A DNA stretch of 64,000 nt from assembly GCA_900074885.1 (NCBI GenBank), contig FJUW01000004.1, positions 3,198,578-3,262,577 on the forward strand, read 5' to 3'. The notes below the pieces were generated by a model that saw only the letters and a list, made by a program, of their open reading frames with translations, was not told the origin of the DNA and made no database searches. Each line of letters starts with the position of its first letter. Positions within the stretch are counted from its first letter, which is position 1. Positions 36,001 through 46,525 of the stretch are shown here, piece after piece. This DNA is from Rhynchosporium graminicola (taxonomy: Eukaryota > Ascomycota > Leotiomycetes > Helotiales > Ploettnerulaceae). A program made the translations under genes and the position numbers.

Positions 36001-37539
36001 GCAATTTTGGGACGGCTCGGGCAACGACGGCAATGATGATGATGGTGATGGCGAGGATGAAATCTTTACCGAGCTGACACCTTGCTCGGCCTCTTACACG
36101 TCGCTGGAGCAGTTGACTTTCCGCACCCGATCGATCCCGCCGCACTGCTTGGAACAGTATCTCGTAGACGTACAGGTCGCAGTCTTTGATGGCGCACTTC
36201 AGAAGTACGAGAAGCTCATTAATGATGGCTACGACAAGAAGTTTTCGGTCTGGGAGGGCTACATCAAGGCACAGATCCCTGCCCAGCTCAACAACTTCAT
36301 GGCTTCCGATCAGGTTGATAAGTTCTTCAAGTGCGGCGAGATGAAGGCCGTCACCTGCTGCGATACATGCCAGCATGCATGGTGAGTCCTCCTCCTCATA
36401 CCTTATTCTCTTTATTTGCAACCCTCTTCAGTGGGCCAAAAGGACCCATTCCCTGAAAGAAACACAATAGCTAAAAACAAATTCTTCTAGGTGCGGCACT
36501 AAATGCGAAAGGTTCAATGGCTGTAAGAATGGCAAGCAGGTCGTGCCCAGAGACAAATGTCCAAAGGTTGAATTTGTTTCCCCTGGCTCTGGAGGTGATC
36601 ATCCCAATACCACATTTACTTTGACCGACAGAGACGGCTTCTTCACGGAGCTTCTTAATACATGGGGTATCGAGGAAGAATGGATTACTTTCGGCAAGCG
36701 ACAAATGTCTCTCGCCAACGGTTGCAAGTATGCCAATGAGGATGTAAGTGTCCGCTTCTCCCACACAATCCAGCCTTGCAGCGTTTCAGCCTCTCAGGGA
36801 AACTCTATGTTGAAACATGTTTTAATATCGCCACTACGGGGACACAACCCCTTGTTCCTAAACGTTACCTCATGGACCACGCTAACTCCGTGATCCCGAT
36901 GAATAGGTATTGGACTGTATAGCCTGGAACAGCATTCACTTCCACGAATTCCCACTGGTGGACCTTGCCAAAACGAAGATGCATAATCCCAAAGACATCA
37001 TCGTGAAGGCTCTCCCCGGCACTGGAGACCTCCTCAATCGATACCGCGATATGAAGACAATCGCCGAGTACGAGGAAGATTTCGAAATGTCCGATCTCGT
37101 CGACGCCGGCTCGTTGCCAGCCTTCGCCGTCGAGGAGGCCGTCGCGCAAATGCAGAAGATCTTCGACGAGGCCAAGGAGATCGAGAAGAAGGAGCGGGAG
37201 GAATTCATCCTCAACATGATCATGGCCTTCCTCTTCTTCATCCCCTTCATCGGCCCAACCGGTGGTACCATTGTCGCGACCGGCGTGCGTACCCTGCTCC
37301 GGCTGGTCGAAGTCGGTGCTGAGGTTGGATTGGCGGTCTATGCCGTCGTCAACGATCCAGATAATGCCTTCATGACCGTCTTCAGCACCCTGCTAGGCGC
37401 CGGCTTCAGTCGTGGTAAGTTCCGAGACGCTGCTAGCTCAAGGCGTGGCATGAGCTCTACCGAGTACAATAGTCTTGGAAACCTCAAGACAAAGCTCGAT
37501 AGCATTCAAAGTGTGCGGGGTGCCGTGTGTGCTCTGTAG
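33040..37539 (+). CDS. Killer-toxin-like LysM/hevein/GH18 chitinase (subgroup C)
   Basis: Five exons (33040-34251, 34310-34630, 34712-36381, 36491-36743, 36907-37539) give 1362 residues. The start MKVSSFYILVAVLSRALAS is a signal peptide. An N-terminal domain (to about 320) typical of these chitinases precedes three LysM-like units (near 323, 386 and 450). Next comes a hevein-type chitin-binding motif (VCCNIWGQCGLTDDFC, about 540) and a GH18 barrel (about 593-930) with an intact DGIDLDWE; Asp705, Asp708, Asp710 and the acid Glu712 are present. The C-terminal third has cysteine-rich CCDTCQHAW-C and a long hydrophobic, Gly-rich stretch before the end. The architecture matches the alpha/beta subunit of Kluyveromyces zymocin, which docks on chitin and carries a toxic partner. 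It is probably secreted and active on chitin. Confidence 0.92.
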
Positions 37540-38316
37540 TCGGTCAAGCTTGCTTGGGCAGGACGGACGAGATGACAGTTGGGCATAAGCTCTATGCAGG
37601 GACGATATAATATAAATCCTAACGGGTTACTTCTAGATGGTTAAAACTTTGGGCAACGCCATCAGCTGCTTGACGATCTTTCAATACATGATTTTTTGGT
37701 CTTCACAAAGGGTCACAGAACGGCATCGTCGTGATGGCTATGCACTGCGGAGACCTCCTGCGACTGATTATCCCTTTAATCATCGGTTCCTTTCCACTCC
37801 TTTAGAGAATCGTATACGCGCCAGGCATTCTATCCAGTATCGGGGAAGTATAAACTACCATCCAAGGTCGAGGTATCAATTGTTCAGTACGCTCCCAGAA
37901 GTACACTTGCACCTCTCGTGCCAGGCCGCCATAAGATACCTACCCAGATGCATCTTTCTTTAAATTCAAGTCATCAAATAATTACGCGACATTGAAGTAG
38001 TGTGCAGGTAGCCTCTTGTGACAATGTTGTGACTTTGAAATCCAGTTGCGATATCAAACTGCATCTGCCCAGTGCACAAGCCATATCTCGCTTGTCGCAC
38101 TTCTGTAACCCTCTGGCGCCAATTACGTCATCGGCTGGCTCATTTCAACCACCAGGCTCTCTCGCTCTCCACACACTTCCATCCTTCTTTCTATGTTCAA
38201 CATTGCACAACGATAGGTACCTAGATTGAAACCTCCCCAGGGACTGCTACTGCTCAGAAAGTGCCGTGATAGGAAACGATTCACACAACGACAACAAACT
38301 CTCCAGCACATACACC
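37540..38316. other. Intergenic, 3' of the chitinase
   Basis: No gene is supported. A TATA-like run with the chitinase 3' end lies near 37608, and a pyrimidine-rich leader precedes the next gene. Confidence 0.4.
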
Positions 38317-38867
38317 ATGAAGTCAGCCATCCTGTCCGTCGTCCATGTTGTGCAAGTAGCTTTCGGCATCTACAATCTCTACCTCGCAGCCGATTCCATC
38401 AACAAACTCCTCGGATATGAAGACATGAGCAAGAAGGCGGCGAAGTATTCGAAGACCGCAGAGAAACAGTTGCACATGACGCGAAGCACTCAAGCAAGCG
38501 GAACAATCGCTGTACGCCTTCCATCTCCCTCAATTCGCGATGAAAAACAAAAATGCATTTTCACATTCTAATCGAAGAGGAGGAACAGCTACTCATCTCA
38601 ACTCTGAGCGCCGCGTACATGCTCGTCACACTGCCGCAGGTTGGGAATCAGGGCATGGCTGGGTTGAATATGCTTGCTTTGGTGCTCGCTAGGAAGCACG
38701 TGGGCAACTTCTGGTCAGACAAGCCACGTGTTCCGGTCCCCGGTGCAGGGGATTTCAACGAGGCCGCAAAGAAGACTGAGGAGGTCATGATGAATTTGGC
38801 GATTTTCGCTGCGACCTGGTTTGTTGTGGGTGGGGTGGATTTGTTATTTGCAGCCTTTGAATCTTGA
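38317..38867 (+). CDS. Small predicted membrane protein
   Basis: Two exons (38317-38511, 38589-38867) joined in frame give 157 residues. Hydrophobic segments lie at the N-terminus (ILSVVHVVQVAFGIYNLYL), after the splice (LLISTLSAAYMLVTL) and at the C-terminus (LAIFAATWFVVGGVDLLFAAF). A basic loop lies between the first two and a charged loop before the last. The three or four helices suggest an ER or mitochondrial small membrane protein. I do not recognise the family with confidence and give no function. Confidence 0.7.
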
Positions 38868-40744
38868 AAGTAGATTTTCTCGTGTGGTTTGTGTGCATTT
38901 ACACGATATTGTCCGTTGAGGTGCTGTATTACTGCCAAGTCCGCGCTGGCTTCCAGCCATCTTCATTCTTTTGTTTAGGAAGATACTTGATTGCTTTGAG
39001 GATTGTTGGGTGTGTTGTGGCATTGCAAGAAATATATGTTCAGCATTACATACCTCGCTGGAAGGAAGGCGGGGTCTCTTTTCTTTTCGGCCCTGATGGT
39101 GAATAACTTGCAGGTCTATAGCCTTGTACATATTGGATCACAGAACGCGAGACATAATTACAAACTGACCGGGAAGACGGAAATGTTCCGTTTAAAGCAA
39201 TCTAAAGGAGAATGACTAACACTCTAACCATTCATAGGTTGCGTCGACGGCTGCAGGTTTTGGCAAGTTATCAGGAAATCTTGGCACATAGTGAGTCTTC
39301 TGCAATGATCTCAGGCACTCTGCATGACTTCTACCAATGGAAGGAACTGTGAATGCTCTTGGACGCCTGGAAAGCCGGGTGCTAGTCAACGCTTACACTG
39401 AGACATGTAGAAAGGACATTCTCATACTGCGTCTTCCACAAGTAGCATCGAGTGTTCGTAAGTTTCATCCAGTTAGACTTGAGGTAAGGCAGCTCTCAAC
39501 TTTCTAGAAGAATACGGTCTCTCGGCGTTTTGGGTGGACTAAGTAAGAGTCGCCCGAGGCCTTTTCGGGGTGATAGATTCGAACTCCACAATACTTGTGG
39601 ATGATAGATGTGACCGGACAGATCAATTGAGTATCCACTTATGGTACTCGAGTGACTAATACGAAGAACGCTGGGGATTGAGGTGCACTGTTGAAGATCC
39701 CGAATGTCACTTGGTTCAATCCAGACTTCCCTAAGGAATCCGATCCTGCTACGGATATTAGTCCTGAGGATCATAGCTGGAAGCCCGGTGTCCAAGTTCT
39801 GCTCAGTGAAAGATGGAAGGAAATGAAGCAGTTGCCGAAACGGAAGTGTGCTAACTTCGCCGAGACATACTTGTCAAGGACGAGGATAAAACGAAGCAGG
39901 GTTGCAAAGCACCTGGCCTTGAAGAAGCTTGCCATGAAGAAAGCTCCAAAGACAGAGAGGGTTGAAAGGTGCGAGCTTAGATGCTGATTGAGAGTACTAC
40001 CTAGGCACATAGGCTGCTCAGGGCAATCTTGTGAAGGATCAGCGATGGACTGATTCCTTAGAGCTTCGTGTACCATGCAGCGGGGCTTGCATTCTGGAAA
40101 TCTAGGTCTCAGAGCACAATCGATGCTGAACGAACTTTCTCTGCAATATGGTGGTAAAAATTACTTGAGCCGATTTAAGTGCCAGACCGGCTAAAACCCA
40201 GTTGCGCAGCATCTCCGCGGGCGCTCTCCTGTCAAGTATCTTTCGCGCACGAATGGTAATGTCTCATTGTAGCAAGATCATCTTCAGACATCTGCTTACG
40301 TTCGAGCTCGAGGAAACTCCGCCTGAAGAGATTGGTGTGTATCTACCGTGAGACCATTATCACTTCAGTACCAAGGCATTTCGTTTCGAAAGGCTCTTTG
40401 CTTTTTCCACTTGTCATTTTCTTATTTCCAAAGAAACAGTCTCGATTACGCAGATTCGGTTCCTCCGTTATGAAATACGGTCTAATATGTATGTACAAGT
40501 AGCTCTTGCCTAGTATGCTCATATACAGAAAAGCTTCCGCACATATTTGACAACATCGAACACTAGTACAGACGCTAGTAGCTTCAAGCCACACAGCGAG
40601 CTATTTTTACAACTACAAATGCATATAGCATCCTCCTCGACTAAGATTCAAACACAACGTATTGCAGTGCTGACTTTCTGACTTCCAGACTTCCAGAACC
40701 AATACCTTCCTTTGCCACGAATCAGCATAAAATCCAAAACAATC
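38868..40744. other. Intergenic, about 1.9 kb
   Basis: A 98-codon frame at 39691-39987 with a Lys/Arg-rich end (KKLAMKKAPKTE) begins with TTG, not ATG, and lacks a recognised domain. No gene is called. Confidence 0.4.
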
Positions 40745-41572
40745 ATGGAGAACACCGCACACATCATCCCTCCTCGTGGGGATCACATCATGACGATCAT
40801 ATTACTCCATGGTCGTGACAGCACCGCAACCGAATTCGCAGAAGAATTTTTCGAGGAAGAGACATCAGACAAGCGTACCCTGCTAGAAGTATTTCCTACA
40901 ACAAAATGGGTTTTCCCATCCTCTAAGATTCGAGACTCGGCACGTCGCATAGCGGCAGGTTTTGAAGACAAATCCATGTCCCAATGGTTCGATATGTATT
41001 CGACGGAAGATCCGTCAGAAAACACCGACATTCAAATCGATGGATTACGAGGAAGCGTTTCGGAAATTTTGGACCTGGTCCGGAGTGAAGCTACATTAAT
41101 CTCCTCAGATCGAGTCTTCCTTGGCGGAATCAGCCAAGGGTGTGCTACTGCGATATACGCGTTGTTATTTGGCGGAATAAGGCTCGGTGGATTCATTGGC
41201 TTTAGTAGTTGGCTTCCCTTCGAGCAAGAAATCACCACAAAGATGAACGAAAGTGGAGGATGGAGTATAGATGAGTACAGAATGTACTACAACCATAAGA
41301 TACTGAATTCTTCGGCCGAATCAACATTGATTACCTCCAACGGCGAAAAGACCAATGTACTGAAGACCCCAGTCTTCCTGTCGCACTCTGCAGACGACGA
41401 TGTTGTGTCTATTACCAATAGAGAGAGACTATCAGCGACATTGGAACGTCTTGGGATGGTGGTCTCGTGGAAGCGGTATGAAGATGGAGGTCACTGGATC
41501 CACGAGATCCAAGGCGTGAGCGATATCGTATCGTTCATACACTCCTGCACGCGAGATAAACGGGAAAATTGA
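40745..41572 (+). CDS. Acyl-protein thioesterase/carboxylesterase-like alpha/beta hydrolase
   Basis: A single-exon protein of 275 residues from ATG 40745 (MENTAHIIPPRGDH). Signs of the phospholipase/carboxylesterase family are TIILLHGRDSTATEFAEEF near the start (oxyanion region), the nucleophile elbow GGISQG, an Asp in SHSADDDVVS and a His in DGGHWIHE, so the Ser-Asp-His triad is complete. It has no signal peptide, which suggests a cytosolic enzyme. Family members remove palmitate from proteins or hydrolyse lysophospholipids and short esters. This member belongs to a diverged fungal branch and its substrate is unknown. Confidence 0.88.
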   Translation: MENTAHIIPPRGDHIMTIILLHGRDSTATEFAEEFFEEETSDKRTLLEVFPTTKWVFPSSKIRDSARRIAAGFEDKSMSQWFDMYSTEDPSENTDIQIDGLRGSVSEILDLVRSEATLISSDRVFLGGISQGCATAIYALLFGGIRLGGFIGFSSWLPFEQEITTKMNESGGWSIDEYRMYYNHKILNSSAESTLITSNGEKTNVLKTPVFLSHSADDDVVSITNRERLSATLERLGMVVSWKRYEDGGHWIHEIQGVSDIVSFIHSCTRDKREN

Positions 41573-42002
41573 GTCCTCGGTCGAAGTCACGACATCACAA
41601 GGCCTCTTCTCCATTCCCTGCATGAATCGAGGCTGAGGAAGTTCGTCTCTGGCAAAGCGATTTTGCAAGCTCGTTGGAAATCTGAGAACGTCCATCCTTG
41701 CGTAACGAGAAACCACCCGTGGCGAGATGGATAAAAAGGGTAAAGGTCTATACTCAGGCTACCTTAAATATATATCATTAAGATCAGTCATATAATATTG
41801 TGTGGCGAGTTCTTAATCAGTATTCAATTTATAGTAGCAAAATGTTGCGTTATAGCAAGCTGATAGGTCGTGCCGTCGTCGGCGTCAGGAAGTCGCATTA
41901 GCGTATTCCGTCTGTTTTATCCTGACCTATTAGCTAATTTCTAGTGTTCGGCGCTTCAGCAAGAAACTTTATCTTAACAAGAATATATTCCCCTAGATTT
42001 CA
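41573..42002. other. Intergenic before kinase relic
   Basis: A-T rich, no gene seen. Confidence 0.4.
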
Positions 42003-42263
42003 GTGCATGTTAGCGAGTTAAATCCTGCAAACATTTTACTCGGGAGCATTGATATGAAAGCCATTCTCATCGATGTCAGCGGTGTTGGCGGTACTAGTCG
42101 AGATTGGCTTTCACCAGAGATGAGGACGTTGTCTGAACCACTGTCTGAAGACCTGAATTCTCGTATGAAGAACGATATTTGGGAGTTGGGGAAAATAATT
42201 TCAGTGGTGGCAAATGCTGCAGGTGATAAAACTGTACAACAAATTCTGACGCGGCTTTCATAG
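42003..42263 (+). pseudogene. Protein-kinase C-lobe fragment
   Basis: 86 codons without an ATG start at the domain edge. ELNPANILLGSIDMKAILID corresponds to the catalytic loop and DFG region (normally H-x-D-x-x-P-x-N and DFG). Here the loop reads H-V-S-E and DFG reads DVSG. WLSPEM and KNDIWELGKIIS match the activation-segment end and the DxWxLG block. No N-lobe is found upstream, and the catalytic Asp is not conserved. It looks like the decayed end of a fungal kinase-like gene. Confidence 0.6.
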
Positions 42264-42270
42264 CTTGCTA

Positions 42271-42645
42271 CTACAAAGCTTCCTCCACGGATTTCTCTCC
42301 AAGATGCGCTTTCACTGCATTTCCAAACCTAACCAAACTACCTTGAAAGAACTCAGACCAGTCAATATCATCTGCATCAAAGCCACCATTTGAACGTCCC
42401 CGTGTGTAGTATTTAGTTTCCGGAGCATTGAGTAAATATGCCAAACACTTACCGGGGCCTTCGCGGTTTCCTCCTGCTTTTTTATCACATCCAGCAAAGG
42501 CGCACACTCCTCTCATGGTGCTTGAATCCACTGAACTGCTACTGAAGTCGCAAAGTGTTGTGATGCGCTTGGCGTTGTCACAAGCGTTCCAGAGCGTTGT
42601 TTTATTCTGTCCGCAACTATCGACACAAGATTTGAGGTCACACAC
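42271..42645 (-). other. Unassigned cysteine-containing frame
   Basis: A 124-codon minus-strand frame with seven cysteines (CDLKSCVDSCGQ, WNACDNAK, TLCDF, CAFAGCDKK) and a charged C-terminus (DDIDWSEFFQGSL). An in-frame stop lies five codons before the first clear residue, and no ATG start is evident. It may be an exon of a small secreted-type gene or a relic. Family unknown. Confidence 0.35.
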
Positions 42646-42989
42646 AATAAGATTTTATCGCGCGAGGTTTTTGGAGAGTCTCTTGCGAACATTTGCAATA
42701 GTGCATATACAATACTGGAATTCATAGCTCAATATATAAATTTATCTCTGATATAGTCACCTGGGTAAGCTGCAGGGTTGAGTTATCATTAATGTACACA
42801 GCTGACTACGCATTTACCCCGCTTTAGTCGTTGCCTCGAGCGCGAAACCGAAGGATATCTTGAATCAAAACCAAGCTATGACAGGGCGGGGCTAAAGACA
42901 CACACATTCAGATAAGTAAACATACTCAACTCATAATATCACGAAAGGTGCTTTTACAGCGATCAAAGCATCAGGCAGTACATGACCAT

Positions 42990-43519
42990 CGATAAATCTA
43001 TTACCGAATGCGTCAGCTACATCAGCTCAAAGCAATACTACATTTATCGACTCAAAGGCAGATCGTTTATCTCTGCTTGATTGTATTGTCAATGTTGCAG
43101 TTGACATTCCCTTACTGTATATCGGCTTGAAGGGTTTTGACCTGAGCCTTCATGGCTCCATATCGATTCTTTCCTTGCATATCGCACCCATCAATAGGAC
43201 TTACCTCATCGACGTCCATGCCCTCGGGGGGGCCGCCTTCTTGACCACCAACAGCGGTGGAATCTCGTTGAAAACTGTACTGGAATCTGCAACCATCTCT
43301 AAAGTCGTGTTCGATATCCGCAACGTTTCACATGCCTTGTTCAGTCTTTTCCAGATTTCTATTAAAAGTATCAAAGATCTTCAGCTCATGGAGCTCGCAA
43401 GTCGGACAGGCTCACGGGAATTGGTATCCAGCCTAACGATATGCACTGAGAAAGATAGCCCAACTTCTGCAGCAGCGAAGTCAGAATGGTACCTTATACA
43501 TGTGATCCTGCCCTTATGA
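42990..43519 (+). pseudogene. DEDD 3'-5' exonuclease domain relic
   Basis: An open frame without its own ATG reads SLLDCIVNVAVDIPLLYIGLKG, then LSLHGSISILSLHIAP, TYLIDVHALGGAAF, SLKTVLESATISKVVFDIRN and DLQLMELASRTGSREL. This is the RNase D-like fold of a common fungal exonuclease-domain family. The first catalytic pair, normally YxDLEG, reads YIGLKG, so both Asp and Glu are lost; the DxRN motif is kept. The downstream half of the domain is missing. It is a decayed, catalytically dead fragment. Confidence 0.65.
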
Positions 43520-45197
43520 CAGAGTTGTTAGATTTAAAGCTAAAAAAGACTAACATTAGCGTTAAATCCAACGAATTTCTATTTAAATGTACTACAAATA
43601 TCCTGAAGAGGCTAAGTTACTTAAAGTAGTCAAATCTGTACATAATAATTCCTACTTCAGGCGTGGATAGTGGGCGAACAAATGATCAATCAAATTAATT
43701 AAGGTTAGATTAGATTTTATTAACTTATTTCGTCCTTTGGTTACATTAAGAACTAGAGTTAATCAAGTTTAATTCATTAGCTTACTAATATAGTCATAGT
43801 CCAAAAATTCCAAAAAAAAAATTAAGAAGCTAGTTATATAAGATATCTTTAGTAGGCTAAATTTCTAATTGTATAAGTTCTAGGTCTCTTATATATTATT
43901 TTCCTTTATTGAAAATAGCTTCTCGAAACCTCTTATTAATATCAAAGCTTAAAAAGGAGACTTAAGCGACGCTCTAATCCTTATTTAGCTTAGTCTTATA
44001 TCATATGACTTATTTGATTTTTAATCAATTAAATCAATTATAATTTGATTAGGTTGAATTGAGTCCTAAGATCCTTTGATTAGACTAGATTAAGTCGAGT
44101 TCATCTAATCTAATCTAATCATTTCGCATACTAGGCGTGGAAAACCGACAGAGAGTCTTCATTGCCAAGGTAAAGTTGACTTGAGATAAAAGGTCGATCG
44201 TCTTAGTAGAATTAAGGCTAGATAAGATCTTAAACATAATACCCGTAGGTACATAGTACCTTTAGGTTCAAAGAGGTTCAGTTAAAAAAATAGTTTGGGT
44301 GGAGATAATTGCGAAGGAGGAGGAGAGAGAGGCCATTATAAGGAGGACGAGTTACGCAACTTAGAAAGAAGCGGTAGCGGCACTTAGGTAGTACAGAGTC
44401 TAAAACAATCAATGAAATATCCAGGGATAATGTACCCTTCTGTCTTTAAGATGGAATCCAGTCAAATTTGCTTTGAAAATATGTCCCTTCCTGCTGCAAA
44501 TATTTTCTTGGCATAGGTAAACCTACTTTTACTACCTAATTTATGTTTAGAGATGGAGAAAAAAAAAAGTAATTTAATCCTTTAGCGAAGATTAGAACTT
44601 ATAGTAAAGTCATCAAAAGCGTATGCGACTTCGAATATTGCTTTCTGTTACGTCGTGAAACAACAACGCCGAGTCGTGCTAGTCAAATTATACCTAGCAG
44701 GTTGACACTTCGCCGAAGACGAAATCACCTCGCCTCGAATGCTGAGCAAGTTACGAGGTAGTTCTTCGTCAGGAATCGAGACTGATAATATCTGGTATCT
44801 ACCATCTCAGTCCCCATCCAGGTCAAAAGCAGCGCTTGGATGTGCGGTTCCAAGTTATCACCAAGTCTCATGACAGTTCTCAGATTGAATTAAATGGGTC
44901 CTAAATGCCGAAAGTCCTGCATAAGCCCTCGGTCCGAGTCGGTGTTTATCTAGTGGCACAAAACTCTCGGCTAGCGCTTAGCGAGAACCAGCTCAAAAAA
45001 TGCGCGCAATGTCGCTCATGCCAGATTAGCGTTTCTACTTGGCAGCATTAGCATGAAGCTAAAGATAACGGCAATCAACGATCAGTCAGTTCTAGAACGG
45101 ATACGCCGTCCGCCTGACATACATTACAACGCAACCACTATGTGAACGGACATCAATCTCTCAATTTTTGAGAGGCAACACATCAACAAGAATCAAT
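43520..45197. repeat. AT-rich decayed stretch, then intergenic
   Basis: From about 43530 to 44150 the sequence is AT-rich with many 'gattaga'/'ctaatc' phrases, including a run of 'ctaat' units near 44104-44121. It looks like old repeat DNA, but no terminal repeats could be matched. The remainder to 45197 is ordinary intergenic DNA upstream of the methyltransferase. Confidence 0.4.
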
Positions 45198-46136
45198 ATG
45201 GCGATCACAGATACCAAAGAATTAGCGAAAGGCTACACGGCCGTCAACAACACCCAATTCAACGCGGGACTGTTCCTCATCAGAAAACTCGGCAGTCTTG
45301 CAGGCAACAAAGTTCTCGACGGTGGGTGTTCTCCGAGTTCTTTCTTCCCTTTCGCGTGTTTATGAGAATTAATACGGCCCCTGGTTCCACTGAGTCAATC
45401 CTCTACTCTCGTCTTATCTATTCACTCTTCGCACTTTCCTAACTGGGCTATACTAACTCCGAGTTTCTCCACAGTTGGCTGCGGAACCGGCAACCTCACA
45501 AACCATCTACGGGAACTTGTCGGAAAGGATGGTAGTGTGATTGGTATCGATCCAAGCACCGAACGCATCGCAATCGCTCAAGAATTCAAGCAACCAAATC
45601 TCTCATTCGAAGTAGGACAAGCTGAAGACCTGTCACGTTTCTCCTCCGGAACTTTTGATGTGGTGTTTGTGAACTCAACATTCCACTGGGTACAGGACCA
45701 ACCAGAAGCAATCAGAGAGTTCTCTCGTGTCTTGAAGTCAGGAGGTCGTCTTGGGATATCTGGTGGATCAGGAGATTTTGTTGCTATTCATGAGAAGATT
45801 AAGGAAGATGTACTTTCAAGAGAGCCGTATCGGCAGTATTCTGAGCAGGGCGGGCCGACGTTCATTAAGCAGCAAGATTTGGAAGGTCTTCTTGACCAAG
45901 CAGGATTTTCGGAAAGGAAGATCGTGGTTAATACGATTCTGAAAACGGCAAAAGATGGTGCTGAGATGGTTGAATGGCTGGACACGAGTTCATCAGGTGC
46001 AACTTATGGAGGTATTCCGTTAGACATGAGGCCTAAAGCGAGGGAGGAGATGCTGATTGAATGGGCCAAGGTCACGACGAAGGAGGGGATTCGCATGCCT
46101 ATGGATTTGTTGGTCACTGTAGCTGTCAAGGACTGA
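45198..46136 (+). CDS. SAM-dependent class I methyltransferase
   Basis: Two exons (45198-45321, 45475-46136) give 261 residues. The intron splits LDVGCGTGNL, the SAM-binding motif I. Motif II-like GSVIGIDPSTERI, then GQAEDL, then FDVVFVNSTFHWV and REFSRVLKSGGRLGI follow in the normal Methyltransf_11 order. This fits the trans-aconitate/UbiE-type small-molecule methyltransferases, not nucleic-acid or protein enzymes. It has no signal peptide, so it is cytosolic. The acceptor is unknown. Its plus-strand neighbour 390 bp downstream is an MFS exporter, followed by an opine-dehydrogenase-like gene, so a shared metabolite is possible. Confidence 0.9.
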
Positions 46137-46525
46137 ATTTAAAGCACAATTCAGAGATAAAATAGTACTTCAGGTTTTTGCCCTGTATAACTTCTTTTTA
46201 AATGTGATGGCCTTTCGAATATCCAGCATTCTGACAACACCTTGACCAGTCACGAATCGACCAAGCTTCGTACGCACCATTACACGACTAATGCATCTCA
46301 CAAAATGCTTGATAATCTCGAAAGTACTCCGCCCCTTCATTTACGTAATGGAGTCCGTCTAGGTTGAAACGTTTCTCGGCAACAAGATCTCTCAAATCGT
46401 CTGAATTCTTCCACCAAACTCATCCTTAAACCTCTTCTGCTCAAATTTTCCAACAGCTAATTGTTCTCGCTGGATCGAAGTCAATCATCTGATCCATTGA
46501 GTTTCTACCATTACAGATCTAGGAG
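46137..46525. promoter_or_regulatory. Upstream region of MFS gene
   Basis: 390 bp between two plus-strand genes. No motif was recognised. Confidence 0.4.

Noticed and set aside
39691..39987. 98-codon basic frame
   Set aside because: It starts with TTG, has no recognised domain, and the basic tail alone is weak evidence.
43680..44150. Possible DNA transposon with 'aggcgtgga' at both ends
   Set aside because: The two copies are in direct, not inverted, orientation, and no target duplication could be found.
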